Positions 25,672 through 34,063 of a stretch of 64,000 nt of DNA are shown here, piece by piece. The DNA is from Pseudodesulfovibrio sp. 5S69 (GTDB lineage Bacteria > Desulfobacterota > Desulfovibrionia > Desulfovibrionales > Desulfovibrionaceae), in the NCBI RefSeq assembly GCF_037094465.1, contig NZ_CP146609.1:3033501-3097500 (forward strand). The letters run 5' to 3'. The notes under the pieces are model-generated. The model was not told the DNA's origin. It searched no databases and worked only from the letters and a program-made list of their open reading frames with translations. Numbering within the stretch: the first letter of the stretch is position 1; every line of letters begins with the position of its first letter. The translations under genes were made by a program, and so were the position numbers.

Positions 25672-26034
25672 TTACCCCTTTATCTCGTCATATGCAGCTT
25701 CCAGATCAAAGGACTGGCCATACACTTTTTCAAGCACTTCCTCAGCGTGTTCCAAATCCCAAGGGCCATTGAAATAGACGTGCTTCAGCAACCGAGAATC
25801 CGCCGGGCCGGCCGGAACAAATCCAAAGTCATCCGTGATGTGAACTTCGGCAGCGCTGCGGCAGCTCTCGCCAAACCGCTCCACCATCTTTTCGATGCCA
25901 AGTTGGTGATGCAAGATGACCCAATGGAGCGAACTACGAAATTCCATGTAATAATCGTCAATGGCGATATGTAGTTCCTCGAACTCGTTGCCGAGTTTTT
26001 CCCTAGTTGATTGCATGTGATCTTCAAGTATCAT
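25672..26034 (-). CDS. Partner protein of metallophosphoesterase, copy 2
   Basis: The 120-residue protein has AAGG before its ATG. It is clearly paralogous to the protein at 26802-27188: both contain FRSSLHWVILHHQLGIE, ERFGE, (V/I)HI(T/R)DDF, a DxRLL(K/E)(H/R)V stretch and a C-terminal FDLEAA. The conserved HHQLG and HITDD histidines and acids suggest metal or nucleic-acid binding, but I recognise no family. It follows a metallophosphoesterase gene on the same strand, as does its paralogue. Confidence 0.6.
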   Translation of the reverse strand: MILEDHMQSTREKLGNEFEELHIAIDDYYMEFRSSLHWVILHHQLGIEKMVERFGESCRSAAEVHITDDFGFVPAGPADSRLLKHVYFNGPWDLEHAEEVLEKVYGQSFDLEAAYDEIKG

Positions 26035-26092
26035 GGCTTACCTTTTAGCCAGTTCTCGGCCCGGGCAACGTATGAATGCTGTTCTAGGTTGT

Positions 26093-26767
26093 TCATAGCC
26101 AGTCCCACCACCGCTCGCTTGACCCGGCGCAGCCCAGCGCCGTCCACCGGCAACCATCAAATTCGCCGTGCTGGTAATGGTGAAAATGGCCCAGGAACCA
26201 TTGTGCCGGCTGATAGCGTCTTAGGACCTCGCTGAGCGCCCTTTCAGAAGAATCCGGTGTGCGGTCCCACCAGTTAGGCCATTGTGTCCAGGGCAGGCCC
26301 TGCACGTCGAATTCGCGGGGCCGTGTGTGCGAGATCACGATGTCGATCTTGATCTTGCCCGGATCTGGAAAGTTGGCCAGGTCCTCTTCAGTCAAGATCT
26401 CATGGTTGGGAAACCAGTTCTTTCCTGGTAAACGCATCCCGTTGTCCACTGAAAAGCCACCGCCGGCGAAGAGTATAATGCGACCGTCTGGTAGCGTGAG
26501 TGTCGAACCCCGCGGCTGATAAAAGCAGCTCGGCGTGACTTCGAGCTGACCGGCAGCTCGGGCATGCTCAAGGGCCTTATGGTCCTCGTGATTGCCATCG
26601 CACCAATGGAGCCGCGTGGATCCAAGTTTGAGATTGAGAGCAGGATCATACCGTTTGTCTCCTGGCCAATAGCCGAAGTCTCCAACTTGCAGGATAATTT
26701 CCGGATGTTGGCTGTTAATCAGCGTATTCAACTCACCCCAGGACGCATGAACGTCTCCAACGATCAT
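26093..26767 (-). CDS. Calcineurin-like metallophosphoesterase, copy C
   Basis: From the ATG before IVGDVHASWGEL the protein is 224 residues. It has all the motifs of the family: GDVHAS, LQVGDFGYWP, WCDGNHEDH, SHTRP and LGHFHHYQHG. It is the same length as copy B at 27185-27859 and similar throughout (ILQVGDFG, YWCDGNHED-type loop, SCFYQPRGS / NCFYQPQGS). Substrates of such enzymes range from cyclic nucleotides to nucleic acids and Ap4A. It is the third phosphoesterase of the array. Confidence 0.8.
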   Translation of the reverse strand: MIVGDVHASWGELNTLINSQHPEIILQVGDFGYWPGDKRYDPALNLKLGSTRLHWCDGNHEDHKALEHARAAGQLEVTPSCFYQPRGSTLTLPDGRIILFAGGGFSVDNGMRLPGKNWFPNHEILTEEDLANFPDPGKIKIDIVISHTRPREFDVQGLPWTQWPNWWDRTPDSSERALSEVLRRYQPAQWFLGHFHHYQHGEFDGCRWTALGCAGSSERWWDWL

Positions 26768-26801
26768 AATCGTGTGGGCTTCGTTCTTGTCTCTTGGCAG
26801 A

Positions 26802-27188
26802 TTAGTCAAACGCCGCCTCCAAATCGAATTTTTTGCCGTATAGCTCTTCCAAAATTTCGTCAGCGTATTCGAGATCACGAGGGCCGAGAAAATTTACTCG
26901 TTCGAGCAGTCGCGGATCGATCGGGCCGATCGGAGTGAAGCCCTCTTCGACAACTTCATTTTCGAAGTTCCGGACAGCAAAATCATCTCTAATATGGATT
27001 TCTGCCGACCGGCGAGCCTCTTCGCCGAATCGCTCAACGAGCAGCTCAATACCGAGCTGGTGATGCAAGATGACCCAATGTAGCGAGCTGCGAAAGTGTA
27101 CGAAATATTTATCAATCTCGATGTGGATTTGACGAAAATCTTGACCGATTTGCTTGTATGTCGAGTTTATGTGGCTATCCAATCTCAT
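26802..27188 (-). CDS. Partner protein of metallophosphoesterase, copy 1
   Basis: The 128-residue protein starts at an ATG that overlaps the stop of the upstream phosphoesterase. It is a paralogue of 25672-26034 with a nine-residue insertion (RNFENEVVE region). Conserved stretches are listed there. The tight coupling to a phosphoesterase in both copies indicates that the two proteins work together. Confidence 0.6.
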   Translation of the reverse strand: MRLDSHINSTYKQIGQDFRQIHIEIDKYFVHFRSSLHWVILHHQLGIELLVERFGEEARRSAEIHIRDDFAVRNFENEVVEEGFTPIGPIDPRLLERVNFLGPRDLEYADEILEELYGKKFDLEAAFD

Positions 27189-27859
27189 AATTCAATCCAC
27201 CATCTATTTGAGCTACGGGGGTAGCTAAGTGCGGTCCAATCTACTCCCTGATCATGGCCAACCTGGTGGACATGGTAATGACCGAAAAACCATTGTTTCG
27301 GCTTCACAATCTCCAAGATAGCATCAAGCATCTTCGGGGTCGGTTCATCGAATTTGGCTAGCCAAGACTTCTTGGCGTAACCAAATGGCGGCTCCTTCTT
27401 CAGGCTGAAGCAAGCCGGGGCCGTGTGACTGACAACTATATCAACCGGCTCGTCCATCACTTTGGCGAAATCCAAATACGTGGGTACTTCCTGCGGAAAC
27501 CAATCTTCTCCACGGTTTCGGTGGGCCTTGTCCATGAATTCAGCGCCGCCGAAAAACAATACTCGCCTTCCATCCGGCAGTTCGAGTATCGAGCCTTGTG
27601 GCTGATAAAAACAATTCGGAGCAACTTCGAGCTGGTCATTAACTTGGATCAGTTCAAGCGCCTCATGATCTTCATGATTGCCGTCACACCAATAAATCTT
27701 GGTTCCCTGCGCTTTGACTCTCTTGGCAGGATCATACTCCGGTTCCTTGGGATAAAAGCCGAAATCGCCCACCTGGAGCACGATTTCGGGCCTCTTGTGA
27801 TTGATCAAGTGGTTGAGTTCTCCGAACTCGCCATGAAGATCACCTACAACCAGGATCAT
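27185..27859 (-). CDS. Calcineurin-like metallophosphoesterase, copy B
   Basis: From the ATG at 27859 (overlapping the upstream stop) the protein is 224 residues with GDLHGEFGEL, LQVGDFGFYP, WCDGNHEDHEAL, SHTAPACF and FGHYHVHQVG. All metal ligands of the family are present. It forms a duplicated unit with its partner gene and with copy C. Confidence 0.82.
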   Translation of the reverse strand: MILVVGDLHGEFGELNHLINHKRPEIVLQVGDFGFYPKEPEYDPAKRVKAQGTKIYWCDGNHEDHEALELIQVNDQLEVAPNCFYQPQGSILELPDGRRVLFFGGAEFMDKAHRNRGEDWFPQEVPTYLDFAKVMDEPVDIVVSHTAPACFSLKKEPPFGYAKKSWLAKFDEPTPKMLDAILEIVKPKQWFFGHYHVHQVGHDQGVDWTALSYPRSSNRWWIEL

Positions 27860-28356
27860 TTCATCTTCCCTTGAAATATTTTCTGCAAACGCTGGAATGA
27901 AACGGGGTAGAAATTGTGGCAATCGACACCCACGTCAAGGGACAAGCCAACCGGATCTAGCCGGCCATGTTCGTGGCCATAGAGATGCCAGCTCGTCTTG
28001 TGGTGGCTCAGTGGCCATGACCGCATCGGATAATGACAACAAACAATGAGCTGCTTTTCGATTGTGACGGTATAGATGTCCGGCGCTTTGCCCTTGCCGC
28101 ACAGCCACCAGTCGTGCGAGCCGTTAAGAAAAACGTGCTGGCCGTTCAACCGTGATATATATCGCCGTTCCGCGTCAGGACGATCTTTGCAAAAGGCAAA
28201 ATCACCTACATGGACAACCGTATCTTCCGGCCCAACCACTTCATTGTGTCGGCGGAGAATCTCGTTATCCATTTCTTTGACTGACGCAAATGGCCGGTTA
28301 CAATACTCAATGATCTTGTCGTGGCCGTAATGTTCATCAGCAGTGAAAAAAAACAA
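27856..28356 (-). CDS. Small metallophosphoesterase, copy A
   Basis: The 166-residue protein starts at a TTG preceded by AAGGGGG. It has TADEHYGHDKIIEYCNRPF, VHVGDFAF, NGSHDWWL (S in place of the usual N of GNHD), CCHYPMRSW and LYGHEHGR. This shorter phosphoesterase type is common in phages and mobile elements. It leads the minus-strand operon that continues into copies B and C. Confidence 0.8.
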   Translation of the reverse strand: MFFFTADEHYGHDKIIEYCNRPFASVKEMDNEILRRHNEVVGPEDTVVHVGDFAFCKDRPDAERRYISRLNGQHVFLNGSHDWWLCGKGKAPDIYTVTIEKQLIVCCHYPMRSWPLSHHKTSWHLYGHEHGRLDPVGLSLDVGVDCHNFYPVSFQRLQKIFQGKMK

Positions 28357-28473
28357 ATTACCCCCTTAAGCATGGCCGCTTCACAAACCTTTCCTATCTG
28401 TCCGGAACCGTGCACCACATATTTCATGAATCACTTTCAGCCAATCGTGTACTTGTTGATGGATGTCACCACC

Positions 28474-28755
28474 CTAAACAATTTCGAAGGCCTCTTTTAA
28501 CTCTTCACAGGCCGAATATGTGATAACTCTGCCTGCTCGATATTTTCTTACGGTGTCTTCTAGTATTGAGCCGACACTCCGCAAAGCCTCAACCTCCTGT
28601 ACACTAAAGCGTTTTAAGTAGTTCGCTAGAAAAGGGGAAGGCATTCGTAGACAAGTATGAGGTGCAAACAGTCCACGATCAAATAATTCATTTTTCTTGA
28701 GCTCCCTTAGACGAAAAAGAGTGTTGGCGATCATTAAGATCAAAGCGAGAATCAA
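28474..28755 (-). CDS. Small hypothetical protein
   Basis: The 93-residue frame (a start at residue 8, MIANTLF, is also possible) begins with a hydrophobic helix and continues with a charged helical part (FSVQEVEALRSVGSILEDTVRKY). No ribosome site or family was recognised. Confidence 0.35.
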   Translation of the reverse strand: MILALILMIANTLFRLRELKKNELFDRGLFAPHTCLRMPSPFLANYLKRFSVQEVEALRSVGSILEDTVRKYRAGRVITYSACEELKEAFEIV

Positions 28756-28829
28756 CCTGAATCAACCTAATTGCCATTGTTACCCCACGATTTCATTCTT
28801 GGCGAATACCGGAAGCGTGAATCACATAT

Positions 28830-29906
28830 TTATCGTGGAGATTCATTAGAACCAGGCTTTAGAACACGCCGTTTAACCGGTTGAGAACCTTCCACGTGCA
28901 CAAGCCCTCTGCTTCGACCTTTCCTCTTTTGACAGGCCAAACCATAATGCCCTTGAGTCCGTTCACTGCAGTGTCCCATGGCCAAAGCGATTTCAACCTT
29001 ACTGACACCAGCCCCTTTGAGATCTGCAGCAAACTGATGCCTAAATGAAACCAGTGACACTTTTCCGACCCAACGCTTCCCGAGGGCTCGAAGAACAGCT
29101 CCCTCGACTGCCTTTCGAACTGCCCGCTCGCTCGCAGCTTGTTCAACCAGAAGTCTCTTCTTCATGGCGGCTTTGTAGAGTAACTTTTCAAAAACGGACT
29201 TCGGCTCAAACCTCATGATCCGGATTTTTTGTCCGTATCCAGCGCCAGTCTTGGCTCCGTTAATGGTCAGAACAAGTTGCCCCCCATCTACTTCAACGGC
29301 CACTCCCTCTCTCACTTCTCTCGGTCGACAACCGGAAGCTGCAACAACTGCCAATAGCGCTCTATGCTGCTTGGGCAATGCGTTGAATATTCTCTTTTGC
29401 CAGTCTGGAAATGCTCTATTCAGACTGCCTAGGTATGGCCTTTTACTTCCCTTAGGCTTCCTATTCACCTGAACCCCTGGATGCGCTGAAGGCAACCCTT
29501 CTCGTTTCCGCTGCCGGTCATAATCTGGCACCTGAGCTTCAAGCAAACTTGCATCCCTTAGTATCAAAGACTCTAAATGATCGACCTGGTCACTAGCTCC
29601 ACCATCGTCAGCCTTTCTAAGCAAGTGGACTTCCTCCAAGCGAGCAACAATCTGCTCTGCCAGGCCGTATTGGAAAGCTGTCTTCAATGCATAATATCTC
29701 CCCTTGCTCAAAGGCTTCACTCCGACCGCAGCCCCGGCGTATTCCTGTGGTGTCAGCCCCAAGTCATCGAGCTGATGGAATGATCGAGAATACCCCTGGC
29801 GAGTATCGCCATTTAAGTCTCGACCGACGATCTCCCGAGCCATTTTTTCTGCTCGCCTTAAATCCATATTTGACAGCCCAGTTTGATATGTATTCTGATT
29901 TTCCAA
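28830..29906 (-). CDS. Divergent tyrosine-recombinase-like protein
   Basis: The 358-residue protein has an N-terminal SAM-like half and a C-terminal catalytic half: VAASGCRPREV (Arg I), VSLVSFRHQFAADLKGAG (Arg II; the usual preceding His is replaced), LAMGHCSERTQGHYG (His and probable nucleophilic Tyr) and a basic tail. It is distinct from the integrase at 34281 and could be a multimer-resolution or cargo recombinase. Repeats of a TGATTCACG-containing word lie on both sides of it. Confidence 0.65.
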   Translation of the reverse strand: MENQNTYQTGLSNMDLRRAEKMAREIVGRDLNGDTRQGYSRSFHQLDDLGLTPQEYAGAAVGVKPLSKGRYYALKTAFQYGLAEQIVARLEEVHLLRKADDGGASDQVDHLESLILRDASLLEAQVPDYDRQRKREGLPSAHPGVQVNRKPKGSKRPYLGSLNRAFPDWQKRIFNALPKQHRALLAVVAASGCRPREVREGVAVEVDGGQLVLTINGAKTGAGYGQKIRIMRFEPKSVFEKLLYKAAMKKRLLVEQAASERAVRKAVEGAVLRALGKRWVGKVSLVSFRHQFAADLKGAGVSKVEIALAMGHCSERTQGHYGLACQKRKGRSRGLVHVEGSQPVKRRVLKPGSNESPR

Positions 29907-29952
29907 GCCTCCCCTCTGCCCTTCCGGGCAGCTCCCCTCAAAGGGGAGGAGC

Positions 29953-30040
29953 GGCTTATGGCTTTTCCGAAGCGTGAATCACGCCAACTTTTCGCAGGCT
30001 CAAACCTGTCATGATTCACGTATCGAAAAAGCCATAAGCC
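29953..30040. repeat. Large imperfect inverted repeat beside the recombinase gene
   Basis: The left arm 29953-29983 (GGCTTATGGCTTTTCCGA, then AGCGTGAATCACG) pairs with the right arm 30012-30040 (TGATTCACGTATCGAAA, then AAGCCATAAGCC), leaving a loop of about 28 bases. It lies just upstream of the recombinase gene and could be a recombination site or an operator. Confidence 0.55.
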
Positions 30041-30041
30041 T

Positions 30042-30079
30042 ATATTCGCGGTAGGCAAATTCCTACCTACCGCGAATAT
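30042..30079 (-). terminator. Strong hairpin after the gene at 30085
   Basis: ATATTCGCGGTAGG (30042-30055) pairs perfectly with CCTACCGCGAATAT (30066-30079). It begins six bases beyond the stop of the minus-strand gene and may terminate it, although no clean T-run follows. Confidence 0.5.
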
Positions 30080-30084
30080 CAAAA

Positions 30085-30549
30085 CTACTCGTGATTCATC
30101 TTTTCAAATACGCCATGAAAATCCACCTCCTCATCCTCTTCTGATTGAGCGTCTTCAATCACATGTAATGGACAGTTCGGAACAGCAAAACGGCTCCATT
30201 CTCTTTCCTCAAGCCCAGGCACATCCGCCCTCCAAAGATCCTCGCCTGTTCGCCGACAAAGCTGCATCAGGACGTCCCAAGCGACAGGCTCTGGATCGGT
30301 GCCCGGAAGCACGCACCAATTAACCAAGCAAAGTTGATGAGTAATCAAATTATGCGAGTTGCCAGAATAATAGGCGTTCCACTTGACCAAGGGTGATAGC
30401 CTTTGAAAATACGCCAAGTCATGACTGTAGGGGGGCTTATACGGGCTCTCAAATTCTTTCAGGCGGCAATCCAGCTCTTGACGATAAGCCCGTACCTGAT
30501 CTGCTCGTTCCGGCTCATCATCAAGACCCAATTCAAAAATCAAAGACAT
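30085..30549 (-). CDS. Hypothetical protein
   Basis: From the ATG at 30549 (MSLIFELGLDDEPERA) the protein is 154 residues. It is acidic, with a conserved-looking centre rich in aromatic residues (HDLAYFQRLSPLVKWNAYYSG) and an acidic C-terminus (EDAQSEEDEEVDF). It belongs to a run of four or five minus-strand genes between the iterons and the recombinase. No family recognised. Confidence 0.5.
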   Translation of the reverse strand: MSLIFELGLDDEPERADQVRAYRQELDCRLKEFESPYKPPYSHDLAYFQRLSPLVKWNAYYSGNSHNLITHQLCLVNWCVLPGTDPEPVAWDVLMQLCRRTGEDLWRADVPGLEEREWSRFAVPNCPLHVIEDAQSEEDEEVDFHGVFEKMNHE

Positions 30550-30607
30550 AGATATAATCCCCATCAAGAACTAGAGATACAGACCCCGGAAAGCTTGGCC
30601 TCTGTTT

Positions 30608-30880
30608 TCATGGCCTTGATTGAGCACCACAAAATGGACAAAATTCAACAGCACTCTCATATTCATAATTACCGACCCAAAACCAACCATCATCGGCTTC
30701 AAAACAGTAGCTCACCGCTTCCCCAAACATTCCTGCTTTGGTTTTGACGTAGCAGAAATGTCCATCCGCACTCTCTTTCGCTGCTTGAACCTTCACGGGA
30801 GACGCAGCGCCCCAATTTGTCATTCCCGCAGCCAGCCGTTTGGAGCGCTCTTCATAAAACTCTGATCGTTCCATTCTCAC
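30608..30880 (-). CDS. Small hypothetical protein with a C-terminal CPFCG zinc motif
   Basis: The protein is 90 residues from a GTG that overlaps the upstream stop (GTGA), or 88 from an ATG two codons later. The end, VEFCPFCGAQ, is a single CxxC zinc-knuckle-like motif. The middle (YCFEADDGWFWVGNYEYESA) resembles small phage or plasmid proteins that carry the same tail. Function unknown. Confidence 0.55.
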   Translation of the reverse strand: MRMERSEFYEERSKRLAAGMTNWGAASPVKVQAAKESADGHFCYVKTKAGMFGEAVSYCFEADDGWFWVGNYEYESAVEFCPFCGAQSRP

Positions 30881-31746
30881 GCTGCCTGCTGTTTTGGTGA
30901 CTTGTTTTTGGGCGGTGCAAAGGATTCAGCAACATCTTTGCCGATTAGCCAAGCCTCGTCGATCTGGCGTGCTTCGATAAGTCCCTTTTCACACCACTGT
31001 CGAGCAATGCGATCCGTGACATTATGCAACCTTGCCAAGCCTTCAATCGGATAGCCGTTATACTTTTCAAGTACTGCATCGATGTACTCCGTTGTCGTAT
31101 TGGAACGGCGTGTGAGATAGTTTCGAGCTGTACGAACGTCTTCCTGCGCAGACTTCTTTGCCCAGCGACCGAAACAATTTACTTTTTCAAGAAAACTCTC
31201 CGTTTCCTTAATCCCAAACTCGATACCTGCGAGATATGTGTCGATTTCTGGTTCAGGTATATCTTCATCACGCCCCCCCCCCACACGCGGCGGTTCGGTG
31301 TGTTCTTTACGGGTGTGTTTAAGTTCACCGAGAATGCTTCCGGCCGTTTTGGTGGCTTTTTCAAGCACCTTCCACTGCTCAATGATCTTGCGAGTCGAAT
31401 AGTCCACGGCCTCCATGAGCAGCTCCCGGGCCAAATCAACAAGGGACGTGCTGTCGGACGAAAAGATGTCTGTGTCCACATTGACATATTGACCGACGTA
31501 TCTGCGAAAGTGATCCGGATCTGCCGACCAGATCATGTATGGATACCTAATTTCTCCATATCCAAATCGTTCATTGTAACGGTATATAGCCGCAAAGCGG
31601 TTGTGTATCTTCCACGCCTTGGTCACGGCATCAATAAGCTTTGCCTGAGTAACCTTTTCCCCTGCATAGAGCTTTTCGAGCAACTCCAGGCACAGCACAT
31701 AGGCCTGCTGCGCTTGCTCATCCATCGTTTCAGTATATTTCTTCAT
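30877..31746 (-). CDS. Hypothetical protein with a C-terminal HTH-like segment
   Basis: From the ATG at 31746 (three bases after the upstream stop) the protein is 289 residues. The first 150 residues are helical (QAYVLCLELLEKLYAGEKVTQ). The C-terminal part, AVLEKYNGYPIEGLARLHNVTDRIARQWCEKGLIEA, resembles an excisionase- or MerR-type HTH. An acidic, Gly/Pro-rich linker lies near residue 155. It could be a DNA-binding replication or segregation accessory protein. Confidence 0.5.
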   Translation of the reverse strand: MKKYTETMDEQAQQAYVLCLELLEKLYAGEKVTQAKLIDAVTKAWKIHNRFAAIYRYNERFGYGEIRYPYMIWSADPDHFRRYVGQYVNVDTDIFSSDSTSLVDLARELLMEAVDYSTRKIIEQWKVLEKATKTAGSILGELKHTRKEHTEPPRVGGGRDEDIPEPEIDTYLAGIEFGIKETESFLEKVNCFGRWAKKSAQEDVRTARNYLTRRSNTTTEYIDAVLEKYNGYPIEGLARLHNVTDRIARQWCEKGLIEARQIDEAWLIGKDVAESFAPPKNKSPKQQAA

Positions 31747-31747
31747 T

Positions 31748-32269
31748 CTAGCCACGATGTTGCTCCTCTGTTGGGGCAAACCTTTCCAACGCTTCCCTGA
31801 ACAACTTGGAGGCCTCGTCAAACTCTTCATGCACCTGGCAGGTGAGCTTACCTTCCTGAGCTCGGCAAAGACACGAAGTGCTGCCCAAAAAACTCCCCGT
31901 GGTCTTCACCCAACATCCGCCCTTATGTTTGGGCTTTCCAAGACATTCGACTTCAGCTTTCGACATTGCCTCAATCCGATATAACCTCTCGGCAAGGCCA
32001 ATCAGGCTTTCAAGCCCCCCCTCCTGAGTGTCGAATGCAGCTCGATCCACAAGAAACTTCTCCTCAAACTCAGGATCAGTCTGCTTACCGTCCACATCCA
32101 CGAGTTTCCATGTTCCTGTTTTCCAACATAAAAAATAAGCCGGGTCTTCAAACAGAGATGGATCATCATTTTCAACTTTTTCCCCATTCTCATCATGAAT
32201 AGAAAAAGCGTTCAAAACATGATTGACAGCTAACGTCCTTTGCCATTCGTTCTCGCCTGTTTGATTCAT
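31748..32269 (-). CDS. Hypothetical protein
   Basis: The 173-residue protein is acidic with several cysteines (LGKPKHKGGCWVKTTG, TSCLCRAQEGKLTCQ) that could bind a metal. It is the first clear gene of the minus-strand run that reads away from the iterons. No family recognised. Confidence 0.5.
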   Translation of the reverse strand: MNQTGENEWQRTLAVNHVLNAFSIHDENGEKVENDDPSLFEDPAYFLCWKTGTWKLVDVDGKQTDPEFEEKFLVDRAAFDTQEGGLESLIGLAERLYRIEAMSKAEVECLGKPKHKGGCWVKTTGSFLGSTSCLCRAQEGKLTCQVHEEFDEASKLFREALERFAPTEEQHRG

Positions 32270-32405
32270 GTGATTGCCCCTTTGCTTCTTTCTTCTTTTT
32301 CATTGGCTGCCTTTCGCGCCGAAGGCGCTTGGAGGCGAAGCCGACTTCATTCGTAATCCGCCGCTGCCGGTAGGCAGCTTTCTGGCGGTCCTTTTTAGTT
32401 ACCAA
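32193..32405 (-). CDS. Possible small basic protein
   Basis: The 70-residue frame starts with a TTG and overlaps the next gene by 77 bases. The N-terminus KKDRQKAAYRQRRI is like small basic proteins found on plasmids and phages, but the C-terminus looks like a shadow of the neighbouring gene. It may be a real gene with a frameshift, or spurious. Confidence 0.25.
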   Translation of the reverse strand: MVTKKDRQKAAYRQRRITNEVGFASKRLRRERQPMKKKKEAKGQSHESNRRERMAKDVSCQSCFERFFYS

Positions 32406-32510
32406 GCCTCTCTCTTCTCTTCTTTTCTTAGGGAATGGGATATAAGAAGGGGGAGGGCCAAACCAAACTCAAAACTATCTGAAATTAAATAGATTAAATT
32501 TTTCATTGCA

Positions 32511-32794
32511 GTTCATCACTACCGTTTTCTACAGGTCATCACTACCACTAGGCTGACATTGCCGCTCACCACTACCTAAGCGCTGCAGGTGATCACTACC
32601 AATGGCCGTGTTCTTGCCGTTCATCACTACCAATTTCATTAGTGTTGACCGGCAAACAAATACTTTCGGCAGGTCATCACTACCGCTCTGACACCCGCTC
32701 CCATCAAATTTGGTCTTTCTCTGCCGCTCATCACTACCGATTGTGAAAAAATGGGAGGTCAACACTACCGCTTCATTGCCGGTCATCACGACCG
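32511..32794. repeat. Replication-origin iterons, nine copies
   Basis: Nine copies of GGTCATCACTACCR start at 32511, 32534, 32564, 32588, 32619, 32672, 32726, 32757 and 32781. Intervals are 23, 30, 24, 31, 53, 54, 31 and 24, so they alternate near 24 and 30, and the two long gaps equal one of each. The last copy overlaps the 3' end of the Rep gene. This is the layout of a plasmid origin bound by a Rep protein. Confidence 0.85.
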
Positions 32795-33919
32795 TCCCCT
32801 CTGGCTGTAGATTGCTTGAAATCGGTCCTTTTCCAGCCGATTGGCCTTCTTAAATTCAGCGATAAACTTTTCAGTTGGATACAAAACGAATTCAGCATCA
32901 ACCTTCTTTCCTGTTTCTGAATCAAAGACTTCTGAATAATATGTGTACCCATGAACCATTTCATCCAAATAAATATCTTCAGGACACCAAGGAGCAATCC
33001 TGCCAGCATCGATTAGTACGTTGACACCCTGCACCACCGCTTTGACATTGTTTGCAAACCGATCCTGCCAAGTGAACCCATTGCTCAAGAACCCCTTCAT
33101 AGGCAGTCTGTATGGTGTCCTTGGTCCAAAATTTTTACAGGTAAGCACCAATAATTTATGAAGCTGCCTTGCTACATTGCTTCCAGCTTTTTTATACATT
33201 GCGGCTTCACGAAAATTGAAAATTCTCTGAGAAGCATGCTCTAGGCAATTTTTTGTAAGCGTAGAGAATCGACAAAATGCCTTTTGATTTGTTCCTGGAT
33301 TACCAAACCCCAATGTTGGAAGCATCGCTTCGGAAAACTGAGGTTCCTTATGCCCCTCTTCAATATATTCGATCTTGCATCCATTCAATATTCGTAATGA
33401 ATGCTTAACTTGATCTGCACTTTTACTACGCCCCATACCCTTCAATTCACGTCGAATCTCACGAACTGAAAAAGCCACCCCCAACATATTGTCCAACACG
33501 ACTCCTCTCCCCTCTGCCGCTAGCCTCCTCAGAATGTCCAAAATTATCTCTTCAGACTCTCCAGGATAAAACTCAATAAACTTGCCCTTATATTTGCCTT
33601 CAATTGCCGGCAGCCGGACAGGGTATATTCTGCAAACATAGCGTTTTAGTATACCTGCAGCGATTCTGACTGAAAAAGGCCTATCAACAACATCTAGCAT
33701 CTCGTTCTCATTTCGATTGGTTTTCCCATAGAAAAATTTGGGAGCAACATCTTCAATGTGAATTAGAGATGAGTATCCCGCTTCTCCCGGGGTGGCTTGA
33801 TACACTTCAAGCCATTTGGGATTTGACTTCCTAAAATCTGCCAAATTGGCTTCTGTGGGAGTCCGCTTCTTGCTAACGCACACTTGATTGATAGGCTTAA
33901 TGCTCACTGACTTTGTCAC
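32786..33919 (-). CDS. Plasmid-type replication initiator (Rep)
   Basis: The 377-residue protein is next to nine iterons. Its central and C-terminal parts (DILRRLAAEGRGVVLDNMLGVAFSVREIRREL, then SADQVKHSLRILNGCKIEY, then FNFREAAMYKKAGSNVARQLHKLL) look like tandem winged-helix domains of iteron-binding Rep proteins. The first codon is a GTG with a poor ribosome site, so the start may be a few codons later. It is divergent from the small gene at 34064 across an operator region. It probably lets the excised element replicate and fire from the iterons. Confidence 0.7.
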   Translation of the reverse strand: MTKSVSIKPINQVCVSKKRTPTEANLADFRKSNPKWLEVYQATPGEAGYSSLIHIEDVAPKFFYGKTNRNENEMLDVVDRPFSVRIAAGILKRYVCRIYPVRLPAIEGKYKGKFIEFYPGESEEIILDILRRLAAEGRGVVLDNMLGVAFSVREIRRELKGMGRSKSADQVKHSLRILNGCKIEYIEEGHKEPQFSEAMLPTLGFGNPGTNQKAFCRFSTLTKNCLEHASQRIFNFREAAMYKKAGSNVARQLHKLLVLTCKNFGPRTPYRLPMKGFLSNGFTWQDRFANNVKAVVQGVNVLIDAGRIAPWCPEDIYLDEMVHGYTYYSEVFDSETGKKVDAEFVLYPTEKFIAEFKKANRLEKDRFQAIYSQRGRS

Positions 33920-34000
33920 CCTAAAACCCGGCTTCTCATTGCCGCCTCAATCTGTATATCGCCTCAAAGGCATCCTTAGTCTGGGATTATTGTTATTTAT

Positions 34001-34037
34001 TGACATTCGATATGTCAAGAAGTACTTATTGACATCG
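34001..34037. promoter_or_regulatory. Operator region between rep and the xis/int genes
   Basis: TGACATTCGATATGTCA (34001-34017) is a palindrome with TGACAT/ATGTCA arms, and ATTGACATCG near 34028-34037 is a third half-site. It lies between two divergent promoters, so one regulator could switch between replication and integration. Confidence 0.5.
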
Positions 34038-34063
34038 CAACAAACATAAATCATCGCTTTGCA

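Noticed and set aside
32511..32794. CRISPR array
   Set aside because: The repeats are 14 bases, degenerate and at 24/30-base intervals next to a rep gene; iterons explain them better and no cas gene is present.
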